Shown here one piece after another: positions 24,603 through 37,020 of a stretch of DNA of 64,000 bases. A program made the translations under genes and the position numbers. Under the pieces are notes generated by a model. That model was not told where the DNA came from. It made no database searches and worked only from the letters and a program-made list of their open reading frames with translations. This DNA comes from Ricinus communis. Taxonomy: Eukaryota > Streptophyta > Magnoliopsida > Malpighiales > Euphorbiaceae. Position 1 is the first letter of the stretch; the number at the start of each line of letters is the position of its first letter. The stretch is from the NCBI RefSeq assembly GCF_019578655.1, contig NC_063261.1, forward strand, positions 15,428,216-15,492,215, in the 5' to 3' direction.

Positions 24603-27600
24603 ATGGCAGCAACATCATCATCAACCTTTATAGTTGGCTCTGCAACTGCCCAACTTCAACACCTCTTCAAGACCAGAACCATCCCCTTCAGTTCTCTCCC
24701 CTGCTTAAACAGTGTATTTTGCACTGAGAACAAGAACAAGAAACTCACTTTTACTTCTATCTCATTCAATTCTGTTGCTTGCACTCGAATTTCTGCCTCT
24801 TCCCCTTTTGACCTCTCTCCTCCACCTATTGATCATGACTTTCTTGTAAGCCTTCCCTTTCTGTTTCTATATATAACCACAAGATCTTTACCTGGGATTA
24901 TCTAAATTTATATATGTATATTGATTGAAATTGGGAAGTTTAATACTTGCAGGAAACTGTGGCAGCAGATGGGGCAAAGGTTTCAGAAGATGGGATTATC
25001 GAAACATTTGATAATGATGATGAGGCTTTACTTGCTTTTCATAATTCGGTTGTGGTGGGTATTCATGTGCCAAAAGAAAAAGATATATATAAGAAAGTGG
25101 CTGCCTTTATCCTTTTTGATGCAACCCATGATTGTTTAGAATGGCAAAAGTTTGTTCTCATGTGTTTTAAACATCAAATGATACTCATTTGATCTAATTT
25201 CTTTTGTTTTTTCTTTTCCTTCTTAAATAAGTTAAACTGTGACTTGTATGTTTGTACAGTTGTGAACTTATTTAACTTCAGAGCAATTTGTTGTCAAATG
25301 ATAATATTTAGGTGTTTTAGACGACTTCTGCACTATTGCAGTCTAAATTTTGAGTCTTTAGATGGCACCTTCTCAGTTTTTATTAGTGGTTAGCGTATGC
25401 ATATAGACCTGTTATTTTCTATGGAATTACATTATAAGCATTGGATCCAGAAGCTTTGTTCTCTGATAATATTACCAACTGCAGAATGAATGCTATAATT
25501 TAAGAGCTGTCTTTTGTAGTTGAATTTAAACATTACTCCAATAGAAAGACAATAAGGGACTGCATGTTAACTAGGTATAATGAATTGTATAATTTACTTT
25601 GGTCTTGTAGCTATGGGTTGTTTAGCTAATTCATTTCTTTCTGTGGTTTCTGATCGCTTAGATTTTGGACCTTTCACATTTTGGACGGATAAGAGGTATT
25701 TCTTTTGGGTCCTTTTGCTTTTTCATTCACTCTGCAGTCTCGTTTGATCTCTATCTTTTAAATATATTGCCTAGAATGTCCTTAAACCAATTATTTAAAT
25801 CTTTTATCTTTTTGTAAATTTTTTTTTAAGTTCTCTCCAAAATTGCAGCATAGATTACTTTTTCCAGTTTGTCAGAAATGCACACAATCCACTCCTTTTA
25901 GCTTTTAGTATCTACTCGCAGACTGTAGGGAAGTGTTCTAGATCCTTTCAACAGTTTCTGATAATAGAAAAGAAGCACCTCCATATAGAAGAAATAGCTC
26001 AGACATTAATTACATGACATCCAGATTAAAAGTGGGAAAGACAAAAGAAATAACATAAAGGGTGTTTAGAATTAGTACAAAAGGTATTAGGTCAGATCTG
26101 CAAAAATTTGGTGGTGCAAATATATAGTTACTATAATGTTCTTCTACTTGATGAAAATAATGGCATTTGTTTCTTGAAGTCAGCGGAGATGATCGTATTC
26201 AGTTTCTTCACAACCAAAGCACTGCAAATTTTCAATGTCTTCATGAAGGACAGGTGAATTCAAGAAGGAGATGCCACTGTTATATTCTATTCATCAAGTT
26301 AATATAGACTTGTTTCTCAACATATTCTTCCTTGATGTAATCGGATGGGGTAATTGATAGGTTTTGTTCGATTGAAATCCATAGGGATGCCATACTGTTT
26401 TTGTTACACCAACAGCTCGGACATTAGATATTGCACATGCATGGATAATGGTAGTCTCTTTTACCATGTTTATTGTCTTTTGGTTGACTTTCCAAAATGC
26501 AATGTAATTATCCTTTGATGACATATTAGGCTTATGTGCAATTTGCAGAAAAATTCAGTTATGTTGGTGGTCTCACCAGTAACCTGTGGAAGCATCACTC
26601 AAATGCTGAATAAGTATGTATTCCATGTTTTCTTGTTGTAAATTTGATTTTCTTCATTGCTGTTGTGTAATCTCTTATCAAAAGTACATGTTACTTAGCC
26701 TGATGATATATCTGCTATTAACTTGCTTGCACGTTATGCATGGCTGTACAGCTTTCCTAAAGTTCCTTTTATTGATCCATGTACTGAGGTATTGTTGTCT
26801 GTCTCCTTTCATCATTGCCATCCTCCAATTCTACAAAATGCCTTAAACTTTGATATCTTTAGGCTTTTGAAGACTTTGATATTTTTAGGCCTTTTATTAT
26901 CCAGCATTTTCAAAAGAACTATAAACACAATAATCCTTGGAATTTTGGCCATGGACAATTATAAAGTACTTGTATAATGAAGATTATATAGTTGATGATA
27001 ACATAGGTTTTCTATTACTTTGTCCTGGGTGTTAGATGCAGATTGGACTGCTTCCCTACTTTCACTTGGAACAGAATGCCCTTTTTGGCTTGTGCTCTAG
27101 TTATGTTTGCTCTAATGTTCAATCACCTGATTAGCAATTAATTCAAGGTCAGAAAATAGCAAACATGTAGCTGTTTAGGCTAAGCTAGAACCTTAAATTA
27201 TTTAAGGAGTTTACAGAATCAGCCATGGGAAACTTCTTCTTTTTAATGTGATCCAAGAATGGCTTCTTTGAGGCTCTTATTTAGCAAATTCTTAAAAAAT
27301 GTTTTACGAGATGGTAGTGTTATTGGGCAGTCAAGAAACAATTGTATCTGAGATAAGAATGCAGAGGGAGATGGGTATGGGTAGCCAGGGATACGAAAAC
27401 AAATGAGAAGCAAGAAAGCAATATCATTGATGGGAGATGGAATTATTAGTGAAAGTGGTTTCAATAGATTGGCTATAATCATTAATCAAGCAGTTGCAAA
27501 GTTAAATGAGAAAGTGAGATAAATTGATTTAGTGACATGTAACAATGATTAATCTTTACATCATAAGGATGAGTTTCATTATGTTAAAGTTGATAAAAGG

Positions 27601-30034
27601 ACAAGAGGAGCACTAAGAGAATATGGGTTATGGTTGTGGGCAAAAAAGTAACCACGGATAACTAGATATGATAGGATAGCTGAAAATTAGATTCTCTTCC
27701 AGTTGAATTTTCTTGTTCAGTTAGATTGAGTTGCTTAAGAGAAGCTGCAAAACTTGATTTTGACAATTGTATGTCAGCTAAAAGAATTAGCAATAATCAT
27801 AGAGGTAGAAAGAAGGAATGAAATATCTCTTACATGTACTTGTATTTTCTAGGTATATATTCTTTGCTGATAATGTAGAGATTCAAGATATCACCAAGAA
27901 AACTTCCTTCTTCATTTTAGCAGGACCACAAAGTGACCAAGTAAGTTCCTTATAAATGTGAAAGTTTTCTTATTGTGTAGACATTCCTTGATTGGTTTTG
28001 GCATGGAAACAGGTAATGGCCAACTTGAATCTTGGTGACGTTGTTGGACAACCATATGGCACTCATCTTCATTATAGTGTAAGATTAAGCAAAGTTCTGG
28101 ATAATTTTGGTTTTATCAGTTGCAGAAGGAATTTTTAGTTTATCCTTACAAAATATGTCTGCATGCTTGTCTAACACTGTAACAGCTCGTCAATATGGGA
28201 ATGTTGCTTATGATGATTCCTGCCGTGGAAATGCATCTACAATTCCATCTTATTACTTAATCTTTTAGAACTACTGTAGAGCATGTATTCCATGCAACTT
28301 TTTTGACCTTTATCCATCAGGTGCCATGCTATTCTTTTATTGTGATAAATTGATAATTTTCATATCTCTTTATTCTGTTTGTCATAATCTAAAGATCTGA
28401 CCATGCAAATCATGCCTGCGGTAAAGTCTTAATACTTCACTTTGATTCCTCTTTTTCCTTTAAAAACATTAAAAAAGAATTAAATCTGATAGCATATCTT
28501 TTAAAATAACAAGGGGACTTTAATTCATTAAATTTTATCATCTGCAAGCATTATATGAAACTTCATTCTACTTGTGTCATGGTGTCATGCTAAAATTTGG
28601 ATGACTGACTTATTGAAATGGGTGATGGATAGGTTGGTTGCCTACATATAAAAGGCATTAAATGTAGGATGTTGTTCCCCTATAATAAAATAGAGAAGCT
28701 TCATGTTCGTTAATAATTCTCTTTCTTCTTCTCAGTCTTGCCATCTCTTTTTCTTGGTCTGTTATATGCTTATTTGCAATAAGATGAAACTTGGATCCGA
28801 TTTCAGGTAAATGGAATGCCCATAACTGTGGGGGCGGGAAATATCATTTCTGAATATGGCTATTCCCTATTGATGTCATCAGCTGCTGCAGAATCTGTGT
28901 GGAAAACTCTTCTATCTCAGGGTGCAGTTCCAATGGGTTCTAATGCCTGGGAAAAACTAAGGATCATTCAAGGTGGCAAAATCTGAGTAATTGGTTTGTC
29001 TTTAAATTATTGCATCTCAATTTACTCTGTAGTAATACTAAAACATTACAAATATTGATAGTTCTTAATTTTGAATGAATTAGTACTTTAAAAACTACTA
29101 TAACTAAAATAGTCAAAGTAGGACCTGACCTCAGCATAATTTTAGGTTGGAAATAGGCAAAGCATTAAAATCTCTGGATTCTTCAAGATTGCAGAAGCAG
29201 CAATAAGCAGCAATGAATTTAGAAAGGAAGGAAAATGAAGAAGTTGAACGATATCATTTTTGTTTTTGTTTGGGAATCTAGAATAGTGGTAGGAGAATGG
29301 CATGGGCATTTTACCTGGTGACATCATTGGTGGACATTTGTCATTTTCATTGCATTTTGCTTTGGCCTTTTTTTCTCCTGGTTCTATCTATGTCTTGAAT
29401 GAGTGCCACTTATATAAACCTCAAACTTAATTCTCACAGGAATACCGGCACCTGGGAAGGAGCTTACTAATGAATTCAATGTTCTGGAGGCTGGTCTATG
29501 GAACTCTATTTCTTTGAACAAGGGTACCTTAATTCTTCACTGAAGTGCACCTAGATCTGTCTTAAAATGAAATTTTATCTGATCCAACTTCTACGTTCTC
29601 AGGATGTTATAAGGGACAAGAGACTATAGCTAGACTAATAACATATGATGGAGTGAAGCAAAGATTATGGGGAATTCATTTGTCAGCACCAGCAGAACCT
29701 GGCAGCCTGATTACAGTTGATGGGATAAAAGTACGAGTTATTTACTTGTTTAATATGCATCTAAATGACAATAATAATAAAAAAATTTATATCAAAAAGC
29801 AATTTCTAAGTTGTGGCATGTCTTAATGAACTCTTACAATTCATGAAGGTGGGAAAACTAACAAGCTATACATCTGGAAGAAACAAACCAGAACATTATG
29901 GCTTAGGCTATATCAAGAGGCAAACTGTTTCAGAAGGGAGCACTGTGATTGTTGGAGACAAAATTGTTGGAACAGTGGTGGATCCTCCTTTCCTTGCTCG
30001 ACAGCGTCCGCCATCAAATAGCCCTAATTCTTGA
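24603..30034 (+). CDS. IBA57.2: Chloroplast YgfZ/IBA57-type folate-binding protein (aminomethyltransferase fold, At1g60990 type)
   Basis: Twelve exons: 24603-24845, 24953-25054, 25662-25695, 26180-26253, 26385-26450, 26549-26613, 27853-27940, 28013-28078, 28807-28972, 29440-29523, 29603-29730 and 29849-30034. All phases agree, giving 433 residues. Residues 1 to about 70 are Ser/Thr-rich and basic, as in a plastid transit peptide. The body starts ETFDNDDEALLAFHNSVV, continues LDLSHFGRIRVSGDD and carries the family signature KGCYKGQE at about 328-335, the mark of YgfZ/COG0354 proteins related to glycine-cleavage T protein. These bind tetrahydrofolate and help maintain certain Fe-S enzymes; the Arabidopsis plastid homologue is known to replace E. 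coli YgfZ. An in-frame ATG at 24522 would add 27 residues. I prefer 24603 for its better context (AAATGGC) and a normal transit peptide start. Confidence 0.9.
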
Positions 30035-31260
30035 CCTCTCGTAAGAATTAAGCAAAGGCCAACACAAACTTTCGTTATTTGTGATTGTTCTTCACCCGTT
30101 CAAACGCAGACCTGCTTGTCCTTGCAGTAGTCAGTTCTCTGTTAGAGACAACCTGTAAATTCAACATGCATAGGGAGTAGAGGAAGTTCGTTTTTGGAGC
30201 TGGGTCATGTCTTACTGAGAAAGACTAGTCTCTCTTCTCTCTTTATCTTTCTTGATACCAACTTAAATGGCTTGCTTGTTTGCCCTTTTCTCTTTAATTT
30301 TTATATTTTTAATCTTTATAAATGGAGTGCATGACAGGCTCGCTTGATTCCTATCTCCTGTTTCTTCCTTGGGTTTTCTATAATTATTTCCTTCATTTTT
30401 GTTTATCTTGAAAATATGTAATGCCAAGGATCTGTCTGAACTTAACTGACAGTAATCCCCCTTTCCACTTCGTACTACCAAAAAGGAACAGGTTATTTGT
30501 TTCTCTTCTTTTCTCTTACCAGCTTCATATGCATCTTCAAACTTTAGAGTGCATTTGCTTTTAACACCATGCTCTTTCTATGCTGCTTGATGTCTGCTTG
30601 TTGCTCTTTCTAAAATGAAACTAAGAAAAGTTCTTGAAGGCATAAAACAGAGTCTTATCTTTTGGACCTTGCATCAGCCTGGCTTCTCTCTGCCTCCGTA
30701 TCTCTGTTATGAGATGCAGAGAGGAATATAACTAGCTTATGAGATGCAAAATACATTCAATGAAGAAGATTTAGAACGAGGAACAGCCTTCACATAAATA
30801 ATTTGATAAAGAAATGCACATCTTTGCATATTCAGCAGTTTTTATAAAAGATTTAAAACCAGTAAAATGAATTACAATGGAGGACAAAAACTATAAAAAT
30901 GGCATCATTAACATGAACGGTGAAATGGCATCCAAAAGAGAAGAGGCTTAAACTTAGATATTAGTATCCAGAAAACAATAGCAGCAAGCTTATCATCGTA
31001 TATCTGGAGCTGCAAATGAATCATGTCGCGCATGAGTAGCTCAAAGATTTGTTCAACTCAATTAGTGGAACAAAATATTTGAGTTATAACTATTTTTCTT
31101 ACTAAAACTTGAGTATTATAAGAATTATAATCACATTTCACATTTTTATATTAGTATTTATGTATTTTATAAATATTTTATAAAGTATTGATAGAATAAT
31201 AGTCATAATTTGTATTTTTATACTAGTAATTTAGAAGGAACTTAATAAAAAATTTGGCTT
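30035..31260. other. 3' flank of the IBA57-type gene; no gene seen
   Basis: The first 200-400 bases are probably 3' UTR. Beyond about 30500 nothing is recognisable. A 26-bp tandem duplication (ttatatgtcataatagtccaa) occurs just beyond, at about 31363-31416. Confidence 0.4.
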
Positions 31261-31795
31261 GGCAAGATTTTAATTTAACACTTTGAAACTCAATTCAAAC
31301 TTTGTACATTTGTGAACCTATGTATATCTAATCAAGAAACATCACTTGGTACTTGTATATTTATTATATGTCATAATAGTCCAATTTTATTATATGTCAT
31401 AATAGTCCAATTTTATACTGACCATGAGAATAATTGTCTCTATGGATTCCAACATAGCACAAGAATATAAAGCATTTACAAAAACTTGCAGTTTCATGAT
31501 GAGCATAAGCTATTCAATATGACTTTTGTTTGCTCTTGGATCAATTGAGCTCGCATAAGTTTGACTTTAGTTTCAGCCACCTGCAACTTTCTCCATCTTT
31601 CTCCATTTCTCCTCTAATTCCTTTGCTTTTGAATTTCCAATACAACTCAAACTTTGCTTCATAGAACTTAACAGGGTATACTCAGAGAAATGTTCCAGCT
31701 TCAACGACTCATCAAGTCGCGGATACATAGACCAAAAGTCCTTTCCTTCAGCCTTCTTTTCCCCTATAGAATTAGAACTAATGTCATAGTCATTC

Positions 31796-32038
31796 TGTTA
31801 GGAATTTAGCTTATTAAAGCGGAAACCAATAATAGAGAATTGGGAATTACAGAGAAGTAAAAAACTAATACAAGGCATTAAAATGCAGAGCCTATTTATA
31901 CAAGCAAACAAGGAGATAAAAATGAAATTACATGGCAAAGCAAAGAAATAGCAGTAATGGGTAGAGGCCATTACGGAAGTGCAGGTGAGTGGAGTTGAAA
32001 AAGTCCTAACTACTTTTGGGCCACTTATTATTTTAACA
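31796..32038 (-). repeat. 3' LTR of the Copia element
   Basis: It is 243 bp, TGTTAGGAATTT to TTTTAACA on the plus strand, flanked outside by the target copy CATTC. Confidence 0.95.
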
Positions 32039-32070
32039 ATCTCCACCTTGGACCAAAAACCACCATAAGA

Positions 32071-33948
32071 TTAATAACTGGAACAACCAACTAAACTCAA
32101 GCATTGTTTGAACTTAGCAATAGGAATAGGCTTGGTGAGCATGTCTGCAGGATTCTCCAGTGTGTGAATCTTCTGAACAACTATATCTCCTGCAGCTACA
32201 ATGTCACGAATGAAATGGTATTTGACATCGATGTGTTTGGTTTTGGCATGGTATGTATCATTCTTGGTGAGGTGGATAGCACTTTGACTATCTGAAAACA
32301 TAATGGTCTGACCTTGTGTAGCACCAAGCTCCGTAGCCAAACCTCGTAGCCATGTAGCTTCTTTGACACCCTCTGTTGCTGCAATATATTCCGCCTCAGT
32401 CGTTGATAATGCAGCGATAGACTGGAGCGTAGCTTTCCAACTGATAGCACAGTTATAGAGAGTGAAAATATAACTGGATAGTGATCGACGTCTGTCAAGA
32501 TCACCACCATAGTCAGAATCTACAAAGCCCACGATGTCAGTAGACACAGAAGAATTTCGATCAAAGACCAAGCCCAAAGAAGAAGTACCCTTTAAGTACC
32601 GTAGAATCCATTTTACCGCGTTCCAGTGTTCCTTGCCAGGGTTGTGCATATATCGGCTTACAACACTCACTGCATAAGCCAAATCAGGTCTAGTGCATAC
32701 CATAGCATACATAAGACTTCCGACAGCATTAGAGTAAGGAACATTTTTCATATAAATCACATCAGCATTTGATTTAGGACATGAATTAGAGGACAGCTTG
32801 AAATGTGCGCCAAGTGGGGTAGAAACAGACTTACAGTTTGACATATTGAATCGATCAAGCATCTTTTCAATATACTTTTTCTGGGACAGATAAAGTTTAC
32901 CGGCTTGATGATCCCTGTGTATCTCCATACCAAGAATCTTCTTGGCTGCACCTAGATCTTTCATCTCAAACTCATTGCTTAGTTGAGACTTCAACTTATT
33001 CACAAGAGACATGTCAGAAGAAGCAATGAGCATATCATCAACATAAAGCAATAAATAGATAAAAGACCCATTAGAATTTCTTTTGAAATAGACACAGCTG
33101 TCATATTTGCTTATTGAGAAGCCTTGTCTAGTCATAAAAGCATCAAAACGCTTGTACCATTGCCTAGGTGCCTGTTTCAACCCATATAGAGATTTTTTCA
33201 GACGGCAAACACGGTGCTCTTTCCCAGGAACTTCAAACCCCTCGGGTTGATACATGTAAAGCTCCTCTTCAAGATCTCCATATAGAAATGCAGTCTTTAC
33301 ATCAAGTTTCTCTAATTCCAGGTCATATAAAGCAACCAAAGCAAGCAACATACGTATAGAGGTATGATGTACTACTGGAGAGAAAATCTCATTAAAGTCA
33401 GTACCTTCGCATTGATCAAATCCTCGAACAACCAGTCTTGCCTTCCACCGTGCTTTCTCAACACCTGGGATGCCATCTTTCCTTTTATAGATCCACTTAC
33501 AACTCAATGGGCGTTTACCTTTCGGTAAATCTACCAGTTCCCAAGTCTCATTTTTATGAAGGCTTTCCATTTCCTCTTGCATAGCAACCAGCCACTTGGA
33601 TGAGTTAGTACAGGAAATAGCTTCTGAAAAACTAGATGGATCACTTTCAACTTCCTGTGCAACAAAGAGAGCATAAGCAACTAAATGAGATTCATCATTA
33701 TCATCATACCTAGAAGGTTTCCTGATTATCCTCCTAGGACGATCCTGGGCAATAGAATACTCTTGTTGTGGCTGAGTAGGAGGTGCAATTGTAGTAGATG
33801 CATCATCAGTAACATCATCATTGATGTGAGTAGTATTCTCATTGGTCTCTAATACAAACTCCACCTTTTGCCCAATATTCTGCTCATCACCTGTACTGGA
33901 AGCAACAGTAGAATTTTTTTCCAGAAGAGAATAATATTTGCTCATCAA
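32071..33948 (-). CDS. Copia reverse transcriptase-RNase H reading frame
   Basis: An open frame of 625 codons overlapping the gag frame by 62 bases. It carries the RT domain ([25 protein letters not shown] and the catalytic YVDD in [12 protein letters not shown]) and the RNase H domain ([22 protein letters not shown]) ending near ADMLTKPI. In intact Copia elements this is continuous with gag. Here the frame changes in a short A/T-rich stretch at about 33930-33942, consistent with one small indel. Its first Met is therefore not a natural start. Confidence 0.9.
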   Translation of the reverse strand: MMSKYYSLLEKNSTVASSTGDEQNIGQKVEFVLETNENTTHINDDVTDDASTTIAPPTQPQQEYSIAQDRPRRIIRKPSRYDDNDESHLVAYALFVAQEVESDPSSFSEAISCTNSSKWLVAMQEEMESLHKNETWELVDLPKGKRPLSCKWIYKRKDGIPGVEKARWKARLVVRGFDQCEGTDFNEIFSPVVHHTSIRMLLALVALYDLELEKLDVKTAFLYGDLEEELYMYQPEGFEVPGKEHRVCRLKKSLYGLKQAPRQWYKRFDAFMTRQGFSISKYDSCVYFKRNSNGSFIYLLLYVDDMLIASSDMSLVNKLKSQLSNEFEMKDLGAAKKILGMEIHRDHQAGKLYLSQKKYIEKMLDRFNMSNCKSVSTPLGAHFKLSSNSCPKSNADVIYMKNVPYSNAVGSLMYAMVCTRPDLAYAVSVVSRYMHNPGKEHWNAVKWILRYLKGTSSLGLVFDRNSSVSTDIVGFVDSDYGGDLDRRRSLSSYIFTLYNCAISWKATLQSIAALSTTEAEYIAATEGVKEATWLRGLATELGATQGQTIMFSDSQSAIHLTKNDTYHAKTKHIDVKYHFIRDIVAAGDIVVQKIHTLENPADMLTKPIPIAKFKQCLSLVGCSSY

Positions 33949-36031
33949 AAGTGATATCTCGACTCAGAATGATTTTTCTAGAATCAGAAGACCAAAGACG
34001 ATACCCTTTTGACTCAGAAGCATAACCGAGAAAAATGCATTTAATAGCTCTAGGGTTTAATTTACCCGTACTAGAATGAGTATAAGCAGGACATCCAAAA
34101 ACTCTCAAGATAGAGTAATCAACAGGATTACCTGACCAAACTTCTTCTGGAATTTTAAAATCAAGAGATGAATGCGGAGATCTATTCACCAAATAGCATG
34201 CAGTGGAAACAGCCTCGGCCCAGAAGTCACGCCGCTTCCACAACCCAGCATTAGAGAGCATACAACGTGCTCTCTCCAATAGAGTCCTGTTCATACATTC
34301 TGCGACACCATTTTGCTGAGGTTTTCCTGGCAAAGTCCTGTGTCTGGCAATTCCATTTGTTTCACAGAACTCGTTGAAGTCTGAATTGCAAAACTCCAAA
34401 CCATTATCTGTTCTGAGCTTCTTGACCTTTTTTCCTGTCTGTGTTTCAACAAGAATTTTCCACCTTTTGAAAGTAGAAAATGCTTGATTTTTGTGCTTCA
34501 AGAAATAAACCCAGACTTTACGTGAAAAATCATCAATAATTGACATGAAGTATCTACAACCTCCCAGAGATTCAACCTTAGTTGGTCCCCATAAATCTGA
34601 ATGTATATATTCCAATACATCTTTGGTACGATGTGTAGCAGTAGAGAAACTAACTCTCTTCTGTTTCCCAAAAACACAATGCTCACAGAAAGGTAATTTA
34701 CCTGTACCTGAATCTCCTAGGAGGCCTTTCTTGCTCAGGATATGCATGCCTTTCTCACTCATATGCCCCAGACGCATATGCCATAGTTGAGTGAGATCAG
34801 TATCAACCACTGATGAGGATATTGCTACTGAACCTGTCACAGTACTGCCTTGCAACACGTACAAGCTTCCGGAGCGATAGGCTTTCATGAGAACAAGAGA
34901 AGCTTTGATGACTTTCAGAACTCCATCTTCAGCTGTGTATTTGCACCCTAGGGATTCCAGAGTGCCCAAGGATATCAAGTTTCGTTTCAAATCAGGAATG
35001 TATCGAACATTGGTAAGCGTCCTGATTACATTATCATGAGTTCTGATCTGCACACTTCCAATTCCATTAACCTTGCATTGAGTGTCATTACCCATCAAGA
35101 CTGTTCCACCATCAACTGGTTCCAGAGAGATGAACCAATCTTTGTGAGGACACATATGGAATGTACAACCAAAGTCCAGGATCCACTCAGTTTTGCTCTG
35201 TTTATCATTGCAGCTAACAGATAACAAAACGTCATCCTGTGAATCACTTGCAACAACACTAGCTTCAGCGGATTTCTTTTCTCTCTCTTGTTTGTTCTTC
35301 AATTTGAAGCATTCTGACACTTCATGCCCGTGCTTCTTGCAGTACTTGCAGGTTTTGTTGGACTTGCGTCCTTTGGACTTAGACCTTGATTTTCTACCGG
35401 TATTCTCCGTTTCAAGTGGACGCCCCCGAACAGCCAAACCTTCACCTTTGTCTTCGGACTTAATTTCTAAGTCAAATTTCTCCTTGGACAAAAGATTAGA
35501 CTTCACGTCTTCAAAGGTAAGGGTATCCACATTACCATATAACATTATTTCTTTGAAATGCTTATATGATACAGGAAGAGATACCAACAGAACAGCTCGG
35601 TTCTCATCATCAATTTTGATATCAATATTCTCCAAGTCCAAAAGAATCGCATTGAATTTATCTAAGTGAGACTTAATGGGAGTACCTTCTGCCATACGAA
35701 TGGTGTAAAGTTGCTCCTTTAAGCGTAGCTTGTTTGCTAGAGATTTGGTCATATAAAGTGATTCCAGCTTTGACCACAACCCCGACGCCGTCGTCTCACC
35801 AACCACCTCGCATAGAACCTCACTAGATAAGCACAATTGAATGGTTGAGAGTGCTTTTTCATCCAAATCATCCCACTGCTCATCGGTCATTGTAGCAGGT
35901 TTCTTTGATTTCCCAGCCAATGCTTTGTTTGAACCATTCTGGGTGAGAACGGCTTTCATCTGGACCCTCCAGATAGAAAAGCTAATTTTCCCGTCAAACC
36001 TCTCGATGTCGAACTTGCTGAACGTCGACAT
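33887..36031 (-). CDS. Copia gag-protease-integrase reading frame (broken at its 3' end)
   Basis: An open frame of 714 codons. It contains a gag domain ([27 protein letters not shown]) and a zinc knuckle at residues 228-241 of the form C-x2-C-x4-H-x4-C. The protease has Asp-Phe-Gly at 286-288 where retrotransposon aspartic proteases have Asp-Ser/Thr-Gly. Next come the GAG-pre-integrase His/Cys motif ([17 protein letters not shown]) and the integrase core with [17 protein letters not shown] and PQQNGVAE. The frame ends shortly after SRDITFDEQ, where the next frame takes over. The Phe in the protease motif would be expected to abolish processing. Confidence 0.9.
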   Translation of the reverse strand: MSTFSKFDIERFDGKISFSIWRVQMKAVLTQNGSNKALAGKSKKPATMTDEQWDDLDEKALSTIQLCLSSEVLCEVVGETTASGLWSKLESLYMTKSLANKLRLKEQLYTIRMAEGTPIKSHLDKFNAILLDLENIDIKIDDENRAVLLVSLPVSYKHFKEIMLYGNVDTLTFEDVKSNLLSKEKFDLEIKSEDKGEGLAVRGRPLETENTGRKSRSKSKGRKSNKTCKYCKKHGHEVSECFKLKNKQEREKKSAEASVVASDSQDDVLLSVSCNDKQSKTEWILDFGCTFHMCPHKDWFISLEPVDGGTVLMGNDTQCKVNGIGSVQIRTHDNVIRTLTNVRYIPDLKRNLISLGTLESLGCKYTAEDGVLKVIKASLVLMKAYRSGSLYVLQGSTVTGSVAISSSVVDTDLTQLWHMRLGHMSEKGMHILSKKGLLGDSGTGKLPFCEHCVFGKQKRVSFSTATHRTKDVLEYIHSDLWGPTKVESLGGCRYFMSIIDDFSRKVWVYFLKHKNQAFSTFKRWKILVETQTGKKVKKLRTDNGLEFCNSDFNEFCETNGIARHRTLPGKPQQNGVAECMNRTLLERARCMLSNAGLWKRRDFWAEAVSTACYLVNRSPHSSLDFKIPEEVWSGNPVDYSILRVFGCPAYTHSSTGKLNPRAIKCIFLGYASESKGYRLWSSDSRKIILSRDITFDEQILFSSGKKFYCCFQYR

Positions 36032-36058
36032 ATCTGGAAGTAATTCTCAATTAAGACA

Positions 36059-36070
36059 GCTCTGATACCA
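36059..36070 (-). other. Primer-binding site (initiator tRNA-Met) of the Copia element
   Basis: TGGTATCAGAGC on the minus strand, two bases from the LTR end; the standard position and sequence for reverse-transcription priming in Copia elements. Confidence 0.9.
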
Positions 36071-36072
36071 AT

Positions 36073-36315
36073 TGTTAGGAATTTAGCTTATTAAAGCGGA
36101 AACCAATAACAGAGAATTGAGAATTACAGAGAAGTAAAAAACTAATACAAGGCATTAAAATGCAGAGCCTATTTATACAAGCAAACAAGGAGATAAAAAT
36201 GAAATTACATGGAAAAGCAAAGAAATAGCAGTAATAGGTAGAGACCATTACGGAAGTGCAGGTGAGTGGAGTTGAAAAAGTCCTAACTACTTTTGGGCCA
36301 CTTATTATTTTAACA
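36073..36315 (-). repeat. 5' LTR of the Copia element
   Basis: It is 243 bp with the same ends as the other LTR, flanked outside by CATTC at 36316-36320. Differences from the 3' LTR are single-base, mostly G/A or T/C. Confidence 0.95.
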
Positions 36316-36960
36316 CATTCAAAGCTTCATCTTCATCTTCTTCTTTTCCAGCCTTCTCTTCCACTACAGGATCAAAACTAATGTTATAGTCATCCAAAGC
36401 TTCATCTTCATCTTCATTTTCTTTTTCAATCTTCTCTTCAACTATAGAATCAGAACTAATGTCATAGTCATCCAAAACTTCATCATCTCCGTCTCCATCC
36501 TCTTCTTCTTCTTCTTTGACACTCCATATCTTATCATCTTCATTCCATAGTCTCTTAATCCTTCTTTTCTGTCCACCTCTACGAACCATTCTAGATTTTA
36601 CAAAAAAATGATTCTTCTCATTCTGCATCCCAACAGGCATGGATCGGACAACCATTGAAAACCGATTCTTCTTAATCTCCATCTCGACAGGCATGGTTCG
36701 GTCCGCTGTTTGCATCATGAGTGTGGAATAGATTTGTTTGGGTATTGAAATCATACTGTTACACTTTTTATCACTTACGTCAACTTGTTCTTTTTCTTCA
36801 GGATCCTCTTCGTGATCCTTGGTCATGGACTGATCAAGTAATTCATCAGGTTCCTTGTCCGTTACAGACTGATCAGGTGCTACTTCTTCTTCTTCAGGGT
36901 ACTCATCGGTTATAGACTGACTGGATGCTACTTCTTCTTCAGGGTCCTCGTCCAGGTTTT

Positions 36961-37020
36961 CTTCTTCTTCTTCTTCTTCTTCTTCTTCTTCTTCTTCTTC
37001 TTCTTCTTCTTCTTCTTCTT
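36961..37020. repeat. (CTT)20 trinucleotide run coding for poly-Glu
   Basis: Twenty CTT units on the plus strand encode about 20 consecutive Glu in the acidic gene on the minus strand. The homologous place in copy 2 (38806-38820) has only about five units, so the tract has expanded or contracted since duplication. Confidence 0.95.

Larger units (their letters stand above)
31796..36315 (-). mobile_element. Copia (Ty1) LTR retrotransposon, full length, inserted in the acidic gene
   Basis: It has two 243-bp LTRs (31796-32038 and 36073-36315), beginning TGTTA and ending TAACA on either strand. The target-site duplication is CATTC at 31791-31795 and 36316-36320. A primer site TGGTATCAGAGC (36059-36070, initiator tRNA-Met) sits two bases inside the 5' LTR. 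A purine-rich tract (GGTCCAAGGTGGAGA, minus strand, about 32040-32054) adjoins the 3' LTR. The gene order gag, protease, integrase, RT, RNase H is Copia type; the gag start and zinc knuckle suggest a Tnt1/Tork-like lineage. By eye the LTRs differ at five of 243 positions, so insertion is fairly recent. The reading frame is broken, so it is non-autonomous now. Confidence 0.95.

Noticed and set aside
35193..35669. Plus-strand frame of 158 codons
   Set aside because: It is antisense to the Copia gag frame.
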